Program-made: the position numbers and the translations under genes
Shown here: positions 22,991 to 35,410 of the stretch, piece after piece
Layout of the letters: every line of letters starts with the position of its first letter
How positions within the stretch are numbered: position 1 is the stretch's first letter
The notes under the pieces: generated by a model
Told to the model about the DNA's origin: nothing
What the model saw: only the letters and a program-made list of their open reading frames with translations
Databases searched by the model: none
Origin: Avena insularis
Lineage: Eukaryota > Streptophyta > Magnoliopsida > Poales > Poaceae
Length of the DNA: 64,000 nucleotides
Direction of reading: 5' to 3'
Assembly (NCBI GenBank): GCA_023614405.1
Contig: CM042697.1
Coordinates: forward strand, 157,828,149-157,892,148

Positions 22991-23849
22991 GACTTTTAGA
23001 ACTTCATAGAATAGCCAGACATTACAAATGAATTCTAGCAACTACACAGCCAAAAGAAACACAATAGAATACTTTTCCTATAACTGTTCGAGACAAGAAG
23101 CATTTTCCGTATAAGAAAAACAAGAAATCATGTACTGCAGATAAACTAAACTAGCTAAATCATTTTGCAGTTGGAGATAAAATTAACAAAAATAGTGCCA
23201 CATGTAAAAAACTAGCTTCACTATCCTACCTTTAACTGGGGTTGGCGGACTTGTTTTATTCATTGATAAACGCAAAATTAAAATAAAATAAGCCAAATTT
23301 TGAGTTGTTATGAGGCTAATATACACTATCAGTATAATGAAATGAGATATATTTTTGTGTACAATACAATGAAATTAGTAACCGGATATTGGCTGCATTT
23401 ATTCAATAGAGAGGTAATATTAATGGACACACAAGTAATTTACAGATCATTTCCTACAGACTACATACATAACAAAATAAGCGATTAAAACTATGCTTGC
23501 CTCATGTATACAATCAGATTATTCTGCAGTTAGAGAAGCGGTAGTCAGAGGAATCGAGAACTAACACTCTATGGAAGCAATAACTATTGGATCTCGCAAC
23601 TGCATAGTATGGAATTGATTAAATCATTTCCCAAAGAACATATCACCTTGGACCAAATTCAAGTGAACCATTATGAAGTACTAATCATGTGTGTTAGCTA
23701 GCCATGAATGAAGCAACTAAATATGTCGTGGATCGTATCAACTATATAATCAATTCAATATGGGTATGCTAGACATATAGAGTAATGGGAAATATTGTAT
23801 TTTAGTAAAACTCGGATGAACAAACTAATGACCGAGCACATCAACCTAA
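22991..23849. other. AT-rich, no gene seen
   Basis: No family motifs on either strand. It could be intron sequence of the minus-strand remnant between 23850 and 22757. Confidence 0.4.
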
Positions 23850-24105
23850 AACGAGGGACTTACCATAGAACTTTGCGGTGTGACGCAGCAGCTCACGTTG
23901 TTTTCGGTAGGCTTGTTGAAGCAGATCGGTGCGTTTCTAATGCGGCGTCGGTGAACATTATTGTGTGCAGTGCACGGCGGCGCCGGTGAAGCAGATTCGA
24001 TGCGGTGTGGGTCAGGTCGGTGCCCGAGGGAGTTGAAGCATGTCCCGTGCTGGGACGAGGGATTTGGCCCACGTCGAGGCCGAAAAAGAGCTTCTGGTTG
24101 CGCAT
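23850..24105 (-). pseudogene. Possible first exon of the same minus-strand gene remnant
   Basis: A minus-strand frame starts at ATG 24105. In an overlapping frame near the end it reads DLLQQAYRKQRELLRHTAKF, followed directly by a GTAAGT donor (about 23864). The exon-like helical sequence and consensus donor suggest coding sequence. The phase does not join cleanly to the acceptor at 22757 and the two overlapping frames imply a shift, so the link is tentative. Confidence 0.25.
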
Positions 24106-24650
24106 GGCGTCTCTAGTGGTTCTGATATGCTGCGTCGACGGGGGGTGGGTGAGGGGTGGGGGTGGGGGCGTTAGAACAAGTCCAGTAGTTCCGTTTGGGA
24201 GAAGGAGGGACTAGTAGTTATTGAAAATTCTTATAATAGGGGAGATCTTTTGGGAGAGCTGCTGGAGTCGGGCAATTTTTAGGGGAGAGGGGGAGTCCAA
24301 GGTTCTAAGATATAGGGAGAAATTTTAGGAGAACTCGTGGACTCTATTGAAGTACTAGTAGTATTCTATTACCATTGATTTTATATTTTTTTGAACATTA
24401 TTTCGTACCTACTATTGACAAGACGTCTTCGACATGAATGGTGGGCGATAGTGAAGATCGTTGGTTTGCGTGTAATATACTACTACACGCTATGCGCGAC
24501 AGTACGTACTACACATCAGTAAATGCTACTTCTTTTCAAATTCCTAATCTTGCAGATACTGCAAATGATTTGATAATAGTTCGAACAACATGATTACAAT
24601 CGCTACTAGAATGATGACAGTTCTATAGCGCGACTACCTCATGCCTTTAA
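24106..24650. other. No gene seen
   Basis: G-rich tract (GGGGTGGGTGAGGGGTGGGGG, 24140-24170) followed by AT-rich DNA. No coding signal. Confidence 0.5.
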
Positions 24651-24659
24651 TGAACCCTA

Positions 24660-25279
24660 CTACCTCATGCCTCTAATTAAACCTAACAATAATCCGAACA
24701 TTGAGATTAGGACCGCGGTGAGGATAGCAATAATATTGAATGCATATTGTTGGCATATATCCTTCTCTGTAACATATGTTTTGATCTCCCTTAGCGTCAA
24801 CCTATACTCATCCGATTGGATCTTGTGTCCGTGGATGATATCTATGATCTGTAGCTCCATTTGCATCTTCATTTCTTCGACTCTATGCTTCTGTTCTCCA
24901 TTCCCATTCTTTTCTAACTCTAACTTTGTCATTGATTGATCCTTCTTCGTTACCTCATGGGATTTATTCTTATCGTCTCTTTTTAAGTTCGAGCGTTTGG
25001 TTACCAACATTACTCCTGAGATCAAATTACATCGGCACGATTTCGGAAAAACAAGATTGTAAATGAGTAAATAGTATGTTGAGTAGATCAGCCACGTGAG
25101 GAGTGCAATCTTCCTGAAATCAAAAGTGTACCTCGTCAGAATCTTCAAGAGACACAACAGCGTGAGATCGAGCGGACCAGAGGCTATGCCGATGAGGAAG
25201 CGGGGCAGCGGGTCTAATGGCGGCGGCGACAAGTCTAGATATCGAGCTCCCCTTTGCTCAAATGATGAGTAGCGGCCAT
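24660..25279 (-). pseudogene. Uncharacterised membrane protein gene, frameshifted near its start
   Basis: The minus-strand frame 25232-24660 encodes about 190 residues. Hydrophobic segments lie near residues 10-32 and 40-62 (KIALLTWLIYSTYYLLIYNL). A charged, lysine/glutamate-rich middle follows (about 78-130), then a C-terminal helix (FNIIAILTAVLISMFGLLLG) ending LIRGMR. No ATG opens this frame. A strong plant start context, AAATGGCCGC, lies at 25279 in another frame, whose reading meets a stop after 14 codons (HHLSKGELDI). A one- or two-base change near 25235 would join them. I know of no function; the layout suggests a small membrane protein of the kind seen as uncharacterised families in grasses. 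It is the best candidate for host-derived coding sequence here. Confidence 0.45.
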
Positions 25280-25650
25280 TTAGAGGGTTGCAGATATGGA
25301 ACGAGGGGAATTTAGGAATGGTGGTGTGTGTGTCCGAACGGTTAGAAAAAGAAGTCGTTGAAGAATAAATGAAGGGGTTAGATTTTGACCTAGTAACATA
25401 GTAGTAGTACTAGTAGTAGCAGTAGTAGTAGTATTAAATTAGAATAGTAAGTCGCCACGTGCCTTGCACGTGAGTATCAATGGGATCTTCATCAAACGGT
25501 TAGCAATTTTTGGATTTTTCAATCTTCTTCAAAGAGTCAAAGTTCAAAGTTATTCGTACACTATATAGTGACGAATAAGTTGCATGTGCCTTGCACACGT
25601 GAGAATCATATAATAGAAGTATGACATATCATTTTTATATATAACTATAA
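25280..25650. other. Non-coding, with AGT microsatellite
   Basis: Upstream flank of the membrane-protein remnant, holding a (AGT)n tract at about 25397-25436. Nothing else is supportable. Confidence 0.6.
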
Positions 25651-25654
25651 CAGG

Positions 25655-26340
25655 TGATGCTCAAAAATAATTATAACGTCCATAAAGTATCGGGTGTATA
25701 TTGGTTCTTGTACTTTGTATCATGTAGAAATCAACCTATTAGCTACCTAATACTCGACATATATGCTCTGGATAAATGATGAAGAAGATTCCAGAATTAT
25801 TAAGAAGTGTGTTGTGAGATTTGTGCATAACGATCATTGTGGTAAAGATTTTCAATAGAGAATCTAGCTTCTAGAAGCTAGAATGGATAGAAGATCCAAC
25901 AGTTTGCAAAGATGGGATTTGCTGGTCGATCTGATCCAACAGTCAAAGTTCGATCAAAACGTTATTCGTACACTATATATAGTTCTACAATTATATAATA
26001 GGTAAAGATCCCAAAATTTAAAAACTGTATAAAGTATGGTTGTATATTTGGTTCTTGTAGTTTGTATCATCTAGAAGTCAACGTTTATTATTACCTATAC
26101 CTAATACTTGAAAAATCTTGGTAACATGATCTAGAGAGATGATGGAGAATATTAATTTTATAATGATAGAGAAGTGTGTTTTGAGGTTTGTGCATAGCGT
26201 TCATTGTGCTAAAGACTATCAATAGTATCGCAGAAGCTGTAATAAAATGGAAAAGAAGATCTGACGGCTGACAATGTTGGGATTCACGAGTCTTAATCCA
26301 ACGCTCAATATTCAAAGCTAATCATACACTATATAGTGGT
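25655..26340 (+). repeat. Two-copy tandem repeat of about 350 bp
   Basis: TTGGTTCTTGTACTTTGTAT at about 25709 and TTGGTTCTTGTAGTTTGTAT at about 26056 start matching blocks. Each continues through a GTGTGTTGTGAGATTTGTGC-like segment, AAGAAGATC and a final ACTATATAGT motif. The copies are well diverged. Confidence 0.7.
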
Positions 26341-26625
26341 AAGATAAGATAGGAGTTTAGGGTTTGGGTTAAGTTTTTATGGAAATTTCAATAATGTTCA
26401 AGTTATATGCTTATATTCTTTGAATAGAATGGCGTTAGCGTAATTTAATGAAAGTATATCTCAAATGTTGATATGCAAGGAGATGATACCTGCTTTGTCA
26501 AGGTTGTTTAGGGGTTTTGGGTTTAGGATTTAGGGGTTTAAAGGTTTAGAGTTTAGAGGTTTAGGATTTAGGGAATTTTCAAAAATGTTCAAGATTTATG
26601 CATATATCCGTCGAATAGAATGGCG
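26341..26625 (+). repeat. Left part of the 200-bp-monomer satellite array
   Basis: It contains one full monomer (GAATGGCGTTAGCGTAATTT at about 26428, then TTTAGGG-like runs) and the start of the next, cut by insertion of the giant-LTR element. It is nearly the same as 54540-54770, one monomer type of the array to the right of that element. Confidence 0.8.
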
Positions 26626-26630
26626 TTACC
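26626..26630 (+). other. Target site duplication TTACC, left
   Basis: Matches TTACC at 53959-53963. The uninterrupted monomer at 54768 shows a single TTACC at the same place. Confidence 0.85.
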
Positions 26631-27365
26631 TGCGGTGACCTAGCATACCACTGCATGATGTAGTACACTATATTCGTTGACATAACACCAATGAAACACC
26701 ATTCACTACTATTACATCCCTCAGAGTGGTACAACAGAAACACATCGGGTCCAATACATAGCTAAAGGTTACAACTCACTCTATACACAAGATCCAGAGA
26801 ACACTCTAGGTTAAAGATGGAGAAAGAACTTCTTACAAAGAAGAATCAAAGATAAATAATGCACCAACTATTATAATTTTAAGACTACTATTTTAACTAA
26901 GGGGTTGGCATTGCTGCTGTTGCAATGCACTACAGAAATAGGTTCTTTGGCTAGAGAGTATATTCCTATTTAATCAGTAACTTCATCTTCACTTGAGTTA
27001 ATGTATATGTTGACTTCCTTGTCTTTGTTGAACAGCTTTAGCTTGGGTTGAAGATTCCTGAAGCATAACTTGATGTAGACGTTGTATAAATGGCTTCAGA
27101 ATCTAGCAAGGATTAAGAAGATACTTTGAGTACGTGCGTACTCAGCAAGTTCACTAGAAAAGGAGTGTTTGATACACTATAACTACAGCCACAAACCGTA
27201 GGTCATAGGCAATGCAAGTTTTTGTAAACATTTCTTTAAAGGTTGCTTTTATTCTGAAAAACTATGTCCGTCAGCCTTCATGGGTTTACCAGAACTTTCA
27301 TGGAGTTCCTTTCCCTCCGCGTTCGCACCTCCTTCCCGGAACAGGGAGTAACAAGTTACAGTTCT

Positions 27366-27395
27366 TACACTCTGCAGAGGTGCGTTACTTTACCC
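27366..27395 (-). promoter_or_regulatory. Conserved LTR box, minus strand
   Basis: The minus strand reads GGTAAAGTAACGCACCTCTG then CAGAGTGTAA, matching the box of the chromovirus LTRs. The copy in the other giant LTR is at 48976-49005. Confidence 0.6.
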
Positions 27396-30300
27396 ATGAG
27401 AGATCAACTCTTTGTTGCACAACCGAGCAGCTTATTCCTGTCCACAATTCCATGATGTGGCAGCCAATCACTGCCCCCTCGCGACCTCGCATGCATCCTT
27501 GTTGTACACCATGCCCACATATTGAATTACAGCAATGGTATGTATAGACCGTTAGATGCCAGAATTATCGTAGGATGTTGAGGGTTCCCACCCATATGCT
27601 GCATATCCTCTATGAATTACCAATTACTATGCATGCTACGAGTGATAACAGCCACGACCTTCACATCCGGCTACATGCGAGAGGTAGAAGATACAATTGA
27701 CTTCTCCGTCCCATTCCAAATCTCATGGTTAACGCATGATATACGGCGCAAGAATCACTGGCGACATTGGTTGTTAAGTCCTAGATAATATGTTCCTTTA
27801 CCACGGGAACTTTCATAGTAGGTTATTACCTCATGGTAAATAAACTATAATCACATTATTATGAAAATAGTGTTTTCGGACCTTTTTCAAATGCAAGTGA
27901 CGAAAACACTGGATTTGTAAAATACATTATAGAAAATAATCAAAGGACATGAGCAAGTGTGAACTTTCCTTTTGTGATTGCAAGATTATGCACTCACGGT
28001 CTTCAAGACAATTTAAAAGATCCAATATCTGAAATCAGCATCATTGGTCCGGTAAGGACTAATGTTTAAAGAAGCAATATGATCTTATGCATAAGTAATG
28101 TGATGCACTTTATAAATGTGAATCCCTGGGATAGCGTTGTTCTAGGGTTTGGATACTAGAAATGATGTCTTTGAAATGTGATGTACTTTTAGATAAGTTT
28201 TACACTTGTGCTTCTTATTAGGGCTTGTGAGTGTGTGTGAAATAGCATTTCATTACAATATCATAAAACAATGAGACAAACACAATTGTGAAATGCCACT
28301 CAAGATTGCTTATATAAGAGTTGTTGTTTGAAGTGGCAAAAAGAATAACATTTGAAGAAAAGATTTCCTTTCTAAGGTTTAAACAATCTTTGTGGTTAGT
28401 TAAGTCTGGTCGATGTTTATTTGGGCTTTCTTGAACAGTTTGGACTTGTGATGCTTTACAACTTAATTATAACAGATCAAAGTTAACTATAAGACACATA
28501 ACAAAGTCTTTAGTATTATATTTAAGGTCTTGTGGACTAAAGTTAACTTTAAAAACATGGATAGATTTAAGGTGTATTGCTTATGATATTTGTACCTTGC
28601 ATACTTGGTACTGTTTCCTGAAGGTTACTTAAGAATGGTTGCACTTTTATTTGGTGTAGTGGTTTCTTGATTTTATAATGGAATAGAATCATTTACCTTT
28701 TTATATATGAGTGGTTATAGTTTATAAACAAATAAATAATATTACTTAACTACATATGGACTTACTATAGTGTTGTGATGGTTTTGTAATCTGGTGGTTG
28801 AAGTAAATGGAAAATATTGGATTTAGTCACAAATTATTCTTGGATATTTTATATTGGATAAGGATCCTTTTAGAAAATAATCTACACTTAAGGTTGAAAG
28901 ATAATTCAATAAAATGGTATTTATAATGTTTTGAACCATTATGACTTCATATTATTAATATTTAAGACTAATACTATTTATTAGACTTAATTGACTAATT
29001 TTAGAAATATTAGTAAATTTTATTTACCCTTATATGAATTAACATTTAAGGAAATAGGTTTAAATTCAAGTTATTGAGTTTTTTAAATTTTTATTTACCT
29101 CCAAAGTGGAATATTATATTTTTAACATGTAGGTTTTATTTTTGTGATCATTTTGGTATATTACAATTATTTTTGTGATTTGTAAATAATAAGATATGAT
29201 TTTTATAAGATTTACTACTTTATAAATACATAATAAATAATAAATATTTAATTAAATGAAATAATAATGTATGCTTATAAGATTTACTACTTTTTATTTT
29301 TCTAAGATTTTTGGTATATTACTTATATTTTACACTTTTACCAATATTAAATATGAATTATTTAAGTTTTATTACTTATAAAACTTTTATTAAATAATAT
29401 TGATTTAAATAATTAGAACAATAATATTTGATAATAGTTTTAAGTTGTAGATTTTGTTTTTCTGAATTTTTTTCATATATTATACATATTTTTCTAAATT
29501 ACAGAATACAAGTTATTAATTAAGCAATATTTAATCATTTATTTCATTTCTGGAATATTGATATACAATTTATATTGTTTTCTCATTTTATTTAAACAGT
29601 AAATACGTTTCTTACAGAGGCTAAACCTACCCAAGGTCACTGACCAGTGGGCCTGTGGCCACATCATTAGCCACGGAAGCGAAGACTAGGTCAAACGGTG
29701 GACTGGATCAAGGGTGGCGTCGGCATGACGTTTCTACGACGTCAGCATAACCACTGCCGTCAGTGGGTGGTCACGGGCGACGATATACGGCGCCCTAGCA
29801 AAAGAAACTAGCCTAGTTCGAATCAGCGCAACATGCTGAACCCTAAAGTGGCGGCGCCGCTCGGAAATGGTCATCGGAGCCTCGACTCCGACGAGCTCCG
29901 ACGGTGGCATAAGGGGTGACAACGGTTGACAATGAGATGAGGCGATTTAGAGGTACTGGAAGGTTCAGAAACTCACCCTGATTGCAGTAGCAGTGTCGGC
30001 GAGGGCAGGCGTGGTCGGAGACGAGCACACGGTCGACTTCTCCAGCGAACCCCGACGGAAAGGAATGATCAAATTTGCACCCACCCGAGCTCCCCTTGAT
30101 CTATTGATGCTACTAGGGTGAAGAGGGGAACGTGACGGTTCTCCTCGACCACTCCATAGGTTCTAAGGTGGTTTCTATTGACGGTGATGCGTGGCTCCGA
30201 TGAGCTAAGGTTTCAACCCTATTCGAAACAGAGAGGATAAAGATGAGTGGAGATGAGTGAGTGAGAGGATGAGGACGAGGGCTTCACCTTGGCGTTCTTA

Positions 30301-32349
30301 TCCCTTCCCCGGCGTCGTTAGTGCGAATCTTGGCGCAGACGCAGTGGCGGACGGCATCGCCAGTGTCCAGCGAGCTGCTTCCAGCTGGAGGAGGAAGATG
30401 ACGATGTCACTTTTGTGGAAAACCCCCTGGAATGATTTCAAACTCAACCCGCAGTCCCTCTTTGGTCCCACCCGTCAGCTAGAGGAAAGAACGAACTGGG
30501 CTGGCTGCTGGGCTTTTGTGGGCTACACGTGGGCGACAGATAAGGAGGGAAGTTGGGCCATGGCCAAGAAATGTTTTTTTATTTGTTTTCCTTTTCTATT
30601 TTCTGTTTTTCTTTTCAGATTTGTATTTAATCTATAATTTGAACTTTTCTAACAAAGTTTATTTGCTGAACATTTGCAGAACAATTAATATTAATTGAGA
30701 TTTATTTGGTAAACCTTTATGATAATCATTTTGTATATTTCTTTATTTTCTTTATAAGAATCCCTTTTAATATTTTGTAGAAGCCTTTATTATTAATTTT
30801 ATTTCTATTTTAAACCATGGCTTTGTTATATGATATTTCCTTATTTGTTTATAAAACTTAACTCTAGTTAGCTCATAGTTTGAATAGAAATTTTTATATA
30901 TAATGATCCTATATCATTAGTTGATGCATGAAATACAAAGGAATTTAATATGGTTAATCTTACTCCCATTAATTTAGAAAATGTCAATGTACATATTATA
31001 TTATGATAAACATAGAAGTTTAGGGTTTGAATTGTAAGTGTTTACCCAAGGGTTTAGGGTTCTTAATTTGCTTATATTCTTTTGTTGATGTGAGTAAAGA
31101 TTTAATAGCTAAGCATATTGTCTTTCGTTTGTGATCTTTAATGATATCACATTTTAAAATAGGAAGTTTTTAACTAAAATTCCATATGGAAAAGAATTGA
31201 TAATAATATCTCCTAAACACATATGCTTAAGACAATTGGAAATGTCAGAGATTTGCTTAGGTGATTTGTTATAGGAAATATTCCTATAAGGCTTTGTGGA
31301 AATAATATGATTTATCCAATAGAGGAGATGGATGTTAAGCTTGATCATAGATTTAGGGTTTAGTTTTTACCAAGAATTCCTATCTTCCATAATTCACAAA
31401 CCTGGACTTCTAATTAAGGAATTTCTTTCCTAGATATACTACTTCTTCCTATCCATCACCATGGTTAACATGATGAGCTTCACTTCACAAGAATATTCTT
31501 ATCCACCTATTATTCTTCTAAACCCATTGATAAATCCAATGAGTTTGACATTAAAGCTGTTATAGTTTTCTCATATCCATACTTGGTTATATCCACAACT
31601 CTACTGTTGATAACCTCCAATCCAACAGTAGTTCCTTCAAACTCCACTCTTACTCTTCCTTAATCATCCATCACTAATATTTCTCCAGTAGATGTATACA
31701 TCAAACTACCTTTCTCTAAAGCTTACTATCCTTTAAGATGAATAACATTACTTCCATAACTCCATGCCACAGTAGCTTTAGTTTAATTATACTATCTTAC
31801 ATTTACTTTACTCTAATAACTCATACTCCAACCGCACATTATATTAATGTGACTTGTAATGACTACTCTAGGATAACTTATCTATACTAGGGTTTTAATC
31901 ATGTTATACCCACCAATGTCACTTATACTTGATATAAGTATACAATCCTGGTGAGCAAGGCATGATCATTATAATCCTTTAATCATTTATAGCTTAGGTT
32001 TCCAGTTGGCTAATCAAGGCTTCATCAATACAACCTTACAATTGTATTGAAATTATCTTCTCAGTATCTCTAATTGGATTAAGGTTGTTATTCATGGACT
32101 ATGCCCACTTGATCCAATAGAATTACTACTGGAAACTATCTTCAGGATTCCTCCTTGTAATATTCTTTACTACCATAAAATTATATAATCTAAATAACTC
32201 TTCTATTCATTCAGGAGTGATTTAACTCCATCAATTATCATATTGATTTGATTCTCTTCAATCACTCCCATCCTATAGATGTTATCTAAAACTAGCATTA
32301 CTATTTACCTCTTCTTAGTTGTTTCTTTATAGGCACTTAAATGTATTCT

Positions 32350-32354
32350 ACGAT
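32350..32354 (+). other. Target site duplication ACGAT, left
   Basis: Pairs with ATGAT at 44626-44630 (four of five bases). The intact homologous site in the other giant LTR lies near 53346. Confidence 0.7.
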
Positions 32355-34122
32355 TGTAACATCCCAAATTTTAGATTTGGTCTTGCATATCATTCATATC
32401 ATTGCATCATGCTTTTTCATGCAAAACCGTCGAGTGAAAAGGTTCGGCGAAACGCCATTTGCAAAACCCTATTCTATTTTGCTACGAGGCTCCTGCGGGA
32501 GGCATTAGTAGGACTAGCGTTGACCACCCTAGTAGCCTAGCGGTTTCGCCCGAACCTTGACCCTAGATTGTTCCCTCGACTGTACGAAACCGTAGGAGCA
32601 AAAATCGCTCGAATCGGGGCTCGTACGGAGAAGTTGTCGCCGTTTTAGTGAATCGTCGGAAAACGGTCCGAATTCCCGGACCGATTTCCGAGTCCGAAAC
32701 CAACTCCGCGCCGTTTCAGCGTAGGACCACGAGAGGGCCCCACTTAAGGCGGACCCCGGCCTCGGGATCCGCAACCGCCCGCCGCCTTCCTGCCACCCCG
32801 CGATCGCGCCGACCCCGCCCTCGGGACGCTTGCCCGCGCCGCCGCCTCCCGCGATCGCCGCCGCCGCCGGCCGTCGCCCCTCCGCGTCAACCCCGCCGCC
32901 AGGTACCCCCGTGCGCCGCCTCTCTCCTCGCCGCCGCGCGCCACGTCGCTGCGCGCCTCTGCCGCCGCGCCGCCGCCCAGCGTGCCGAGCGCGCCACGCC
33001 ACCATGCAGCCGCCTCCACCGCGCCCCTCCCCAGCGCGCGCGCCGCCGCTGCAGCCGCCGCTGCTGCGGCTGTGCTGCTTGCCGCAGCCGCTTGCGCCGC
33101 TGCGCTCCGCGCGCACTTCGCTGCCGCGCTGCTGCGCTATGCCGCCGCACGCTGCTGCGCGCCGTCTTGTGCGTGCATTGTTTTTCTTGACCCGTGCACT
33201 GATCGTCTTCCTCTCGCGCAGGTCACCGTCATCGCCGGAATCGAACGCCGGACCGTCCGGAGTCTGTTTCATCGCTTGTTTCCGGTAAGACTACAACCAC
33301 CGTCAGATCTCAGATCGGCGGCTTAAATCATTCGTTGATCGGTCAGACTCAGGCGTTGACTAGTCAGACGCCCAGTCAGTGCCCAGTCAGCAGACGCCTT
33401 GACCAGTCAACAGACACAATTGACTGGTTAATTTCGTTAATCCTTTTAGTTGACAGATTTTGGTAGAATATTGTAAATTGCGTAGAAATTAAACCGCTTG
33501 GACAAAAATTGCAAATAAAATATGTGTAGATTCAGTGAGTCGTGTAGAATCTCGCTGTACCTTTGGTTCAGGCTTTTGCAGCAAGGTTTAGTACAGTTTA
33601 ATCAAACTAGTTAGTGGCCTTTTTGGAGTAATAAATTCGTAGAAAAAGATCCGTAGCTCCAAAAATCGCGAATAATATGTCCCTGGATTCAGTGGAACGA
33701 GGGGAATCTCATCGTGAATTAAAAAGATAGGCTCACAGTAAAAACTTCTACAGAAACTGTCTAGTGGCTTTCTGCAGTGTTTTAATTACTCGGGGAGTTT
33801 TATAATTCCTTTTTGAGTAATTCCAGTTGGTACTGTTTCTAATCAGCGATGCCTACGCGGTAGAATTTTCCCAAGATTTTACAAACAGTATACTACCGGT
33901 AGTGAATTATTTGAGTTCTAGCTCTAGTTTTGAGCATTGCTTTTTGCGAAATAGTTTTCCTAGCGCTAAAACTATTTTCCATGCATGTAATCAGTAGTAT
34001 TATGGAATAGGATGTTGTGGTGCAGCTGTAGCACCAATTCACTTGTCGTTCTTCTATTCATGCATCATACTTGTTGCATATGTTGTGGATTGTTTGTTTA
34101 TGATTGCAATTGTATCGTGTAG

Positions 34123-34182
34123 ATTGTGACGAGTGCAACGCTTGCTCGTGTGTGGATTGTTCTTCCGACCGCTACAACCAAG
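34123..34182 (+). other. Putative coding exon inside chromovirus 5' LTR
   Basis: Sixty bases between a 3' splice site (TATCGTGTAG) and a GC-type donor (AAG then GCAAGT). Read after two leading bases it is fully open and gives a Cys-rich peptide, CDECNACSCVDCSSDRYNQ. The upstream stretch ending at the GTAAGA donor (33285) is open in the matching phase for about 29 codons. Length divisible by three and phase agree with the exons in the other two LTR families. Confidence 0.5.
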
Positions 34183-34754
34183 GCAAGTAGATGCTACTTT
34201 GTTCATGATATCGTTCTACTATTTTCAATGCATTGTCGTGTATTTTGTAGATGCATGTGTAGGATGATACTATCGCTATGCTATGACCTATTATGTGGTA
34301 GCGCTTTCCTTGTAGATGAACCACCGTTGGTAGATGTGCTTAGCCATGCTATGTTGAACGAGGGCTGGATTACATCATTGTTACTTGTTTCTAAATGAGT
34401 TGTTTTGCAAAAACTAAAACAACTTAATCAATGAATCCCCTGGGTGTGATGGTATTGATAATTTTTGGTGGTTTCATTGCGGAAAGGCACCCAGGTATTA
34501 AGAGAGAATGATTGGCTTCTTTATTGTGTAGCTTACGTGTATAACCATGTGCCAATAATGGAATGGGCGGTTGGTTGGACTTAGTAGGTTGTGGTAACTC
34601 GAACCCGCGTATCCAGAGATGTAGAATTTTGGTAGGTTGGACCGGTGCGCATCGGGATTGAGGAGCTACTTCGCGAACAGTCTCAACTTGGACTTCTCCC
34701 TATCACCACTCAAAATGAGAGTGATGGTACGAGCTGGGCTGGCCAAGTCACATG

Positions 34755-34784
34755 GGTAAAGTGTACTAACCTCTGCAGGGTGTA
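34755..34784 (+). promoter_or_regulatory. Conserved LTR box
   Basis: GGTAAAGTGTACTAACCTCT then GCAGGGTGTA, followed by GTCCCCGGTTATGGACA downstream. Same box as in the solo LTR at 10431. Confidence 0.6.
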
Positions 34785-35098
34785 TAATCTAATCGATTAG
34801 CCTTGTCCCCGGTTATGGACATCTGAGTTGCTTGATATTGATTCCATGACATGTTTCTCGCTCATTCAAATTTCATAATTGTTTTTAATATTGTTGGGTT
34901 AACTTAATTCGGATCTTTACAAAGAAAATCAAAAACTGTTTATGAAAGTAGGACAAATGTATTTGCAAATGCAAGCCAGACACAGCTCCACTTGCCAAAT
35001 ATGCATGTAGATGTTAGTACTATTGTCTCCATTACTAGCTCTACTTGCCATACATTCCATGTATTGACCCTTCGAGGCTGCTACGTTTCATGTTGCAG

Positions 35099-35118
35099 GT
35101 TATTCCGATTCTGAGTAA
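35099..35118 (+). other. Putative terminal coding segment in chromovirus 5' LTR
   Basis: Follows the acceptor TTTCATGTTGCAG. Joined in phase to the exon at 34123-34182 it adds GYSDSE and a TAA. The 50 bases before the acceptor are strongly conserved with the solo LTR. Confidence 0.45.
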
Positions 35119-35391
35119 TCGATTTAGGCCACAGTACTCCACTCGGCACTTGTTCACTTGTGGGCAATTTAAAGAATGGAGGATTTACTTTATTTATGTT
35201 GCTACCTGAATAATTTGAGCTAGCTTTGTGCTAAGCTCTCATTGTAATAATGGTACTCTGGATCTTCGTTATTTATGATACACGGATATTTCGCTATGTT
35301 ATTCATCTTACTCTATTGTGGGCCAATGAACCGATCCAGGGATTGGCATGTCACATAGAGGCCACGGTCTTTTCAGAACCGGGGTGTTACT

Positions 35392-35410
35392 GATGGATAT
35401 CGTCGAGCCC
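35392..35410 (+). other. Decayed primer-binding site of chromovirus
   Basis: GATGGATATCGTCGAGCC stands where TTGGTATCAGAGCC (tRNA-Met type) is found in the other two elements of this kind here. Several substitutions or small indels have spoiled it. Confidence 0.5.

Larger units (their letters stand above)
32355..35391 (+). repeat. 5' LTR of chromovirus (about 3.04 kb)
   Basis: Starts TGTAACATCCCAAATTTTAG and ends GGGGTGTTACT, where the final A is changed to T. It holds a very GC-rich block (32750-33190), a GTAAGA donor at 33285, the putative exon 34123-34182, the conserved box at 34755-34784 and the TTGCAG acceptor at 35098. It aligns over its whole length with 41533-44625. Confidence 0.9.

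Noticed and set aside
27212..27547. 111-residue plus-strand frame, also partly seen at 48875-49329
   Set aside because: Antisense to the giant LTR; apparent conservation between 27.2 and 48.9 kb is just LTR identity, and the frames differ in extent.
32648..33326. Several overlapping long frames on both strands in the GC-rich block of the chromovirus 5' LTR (also 41895-42719 in the 3' LTR)
   Set aside because: Open on nearly all frames because of high GC; Arg/Ala/Pro-rich with no motif, and frames differ between the two LTRs. Only the stretch next to the GTAAGA donor is considered further.
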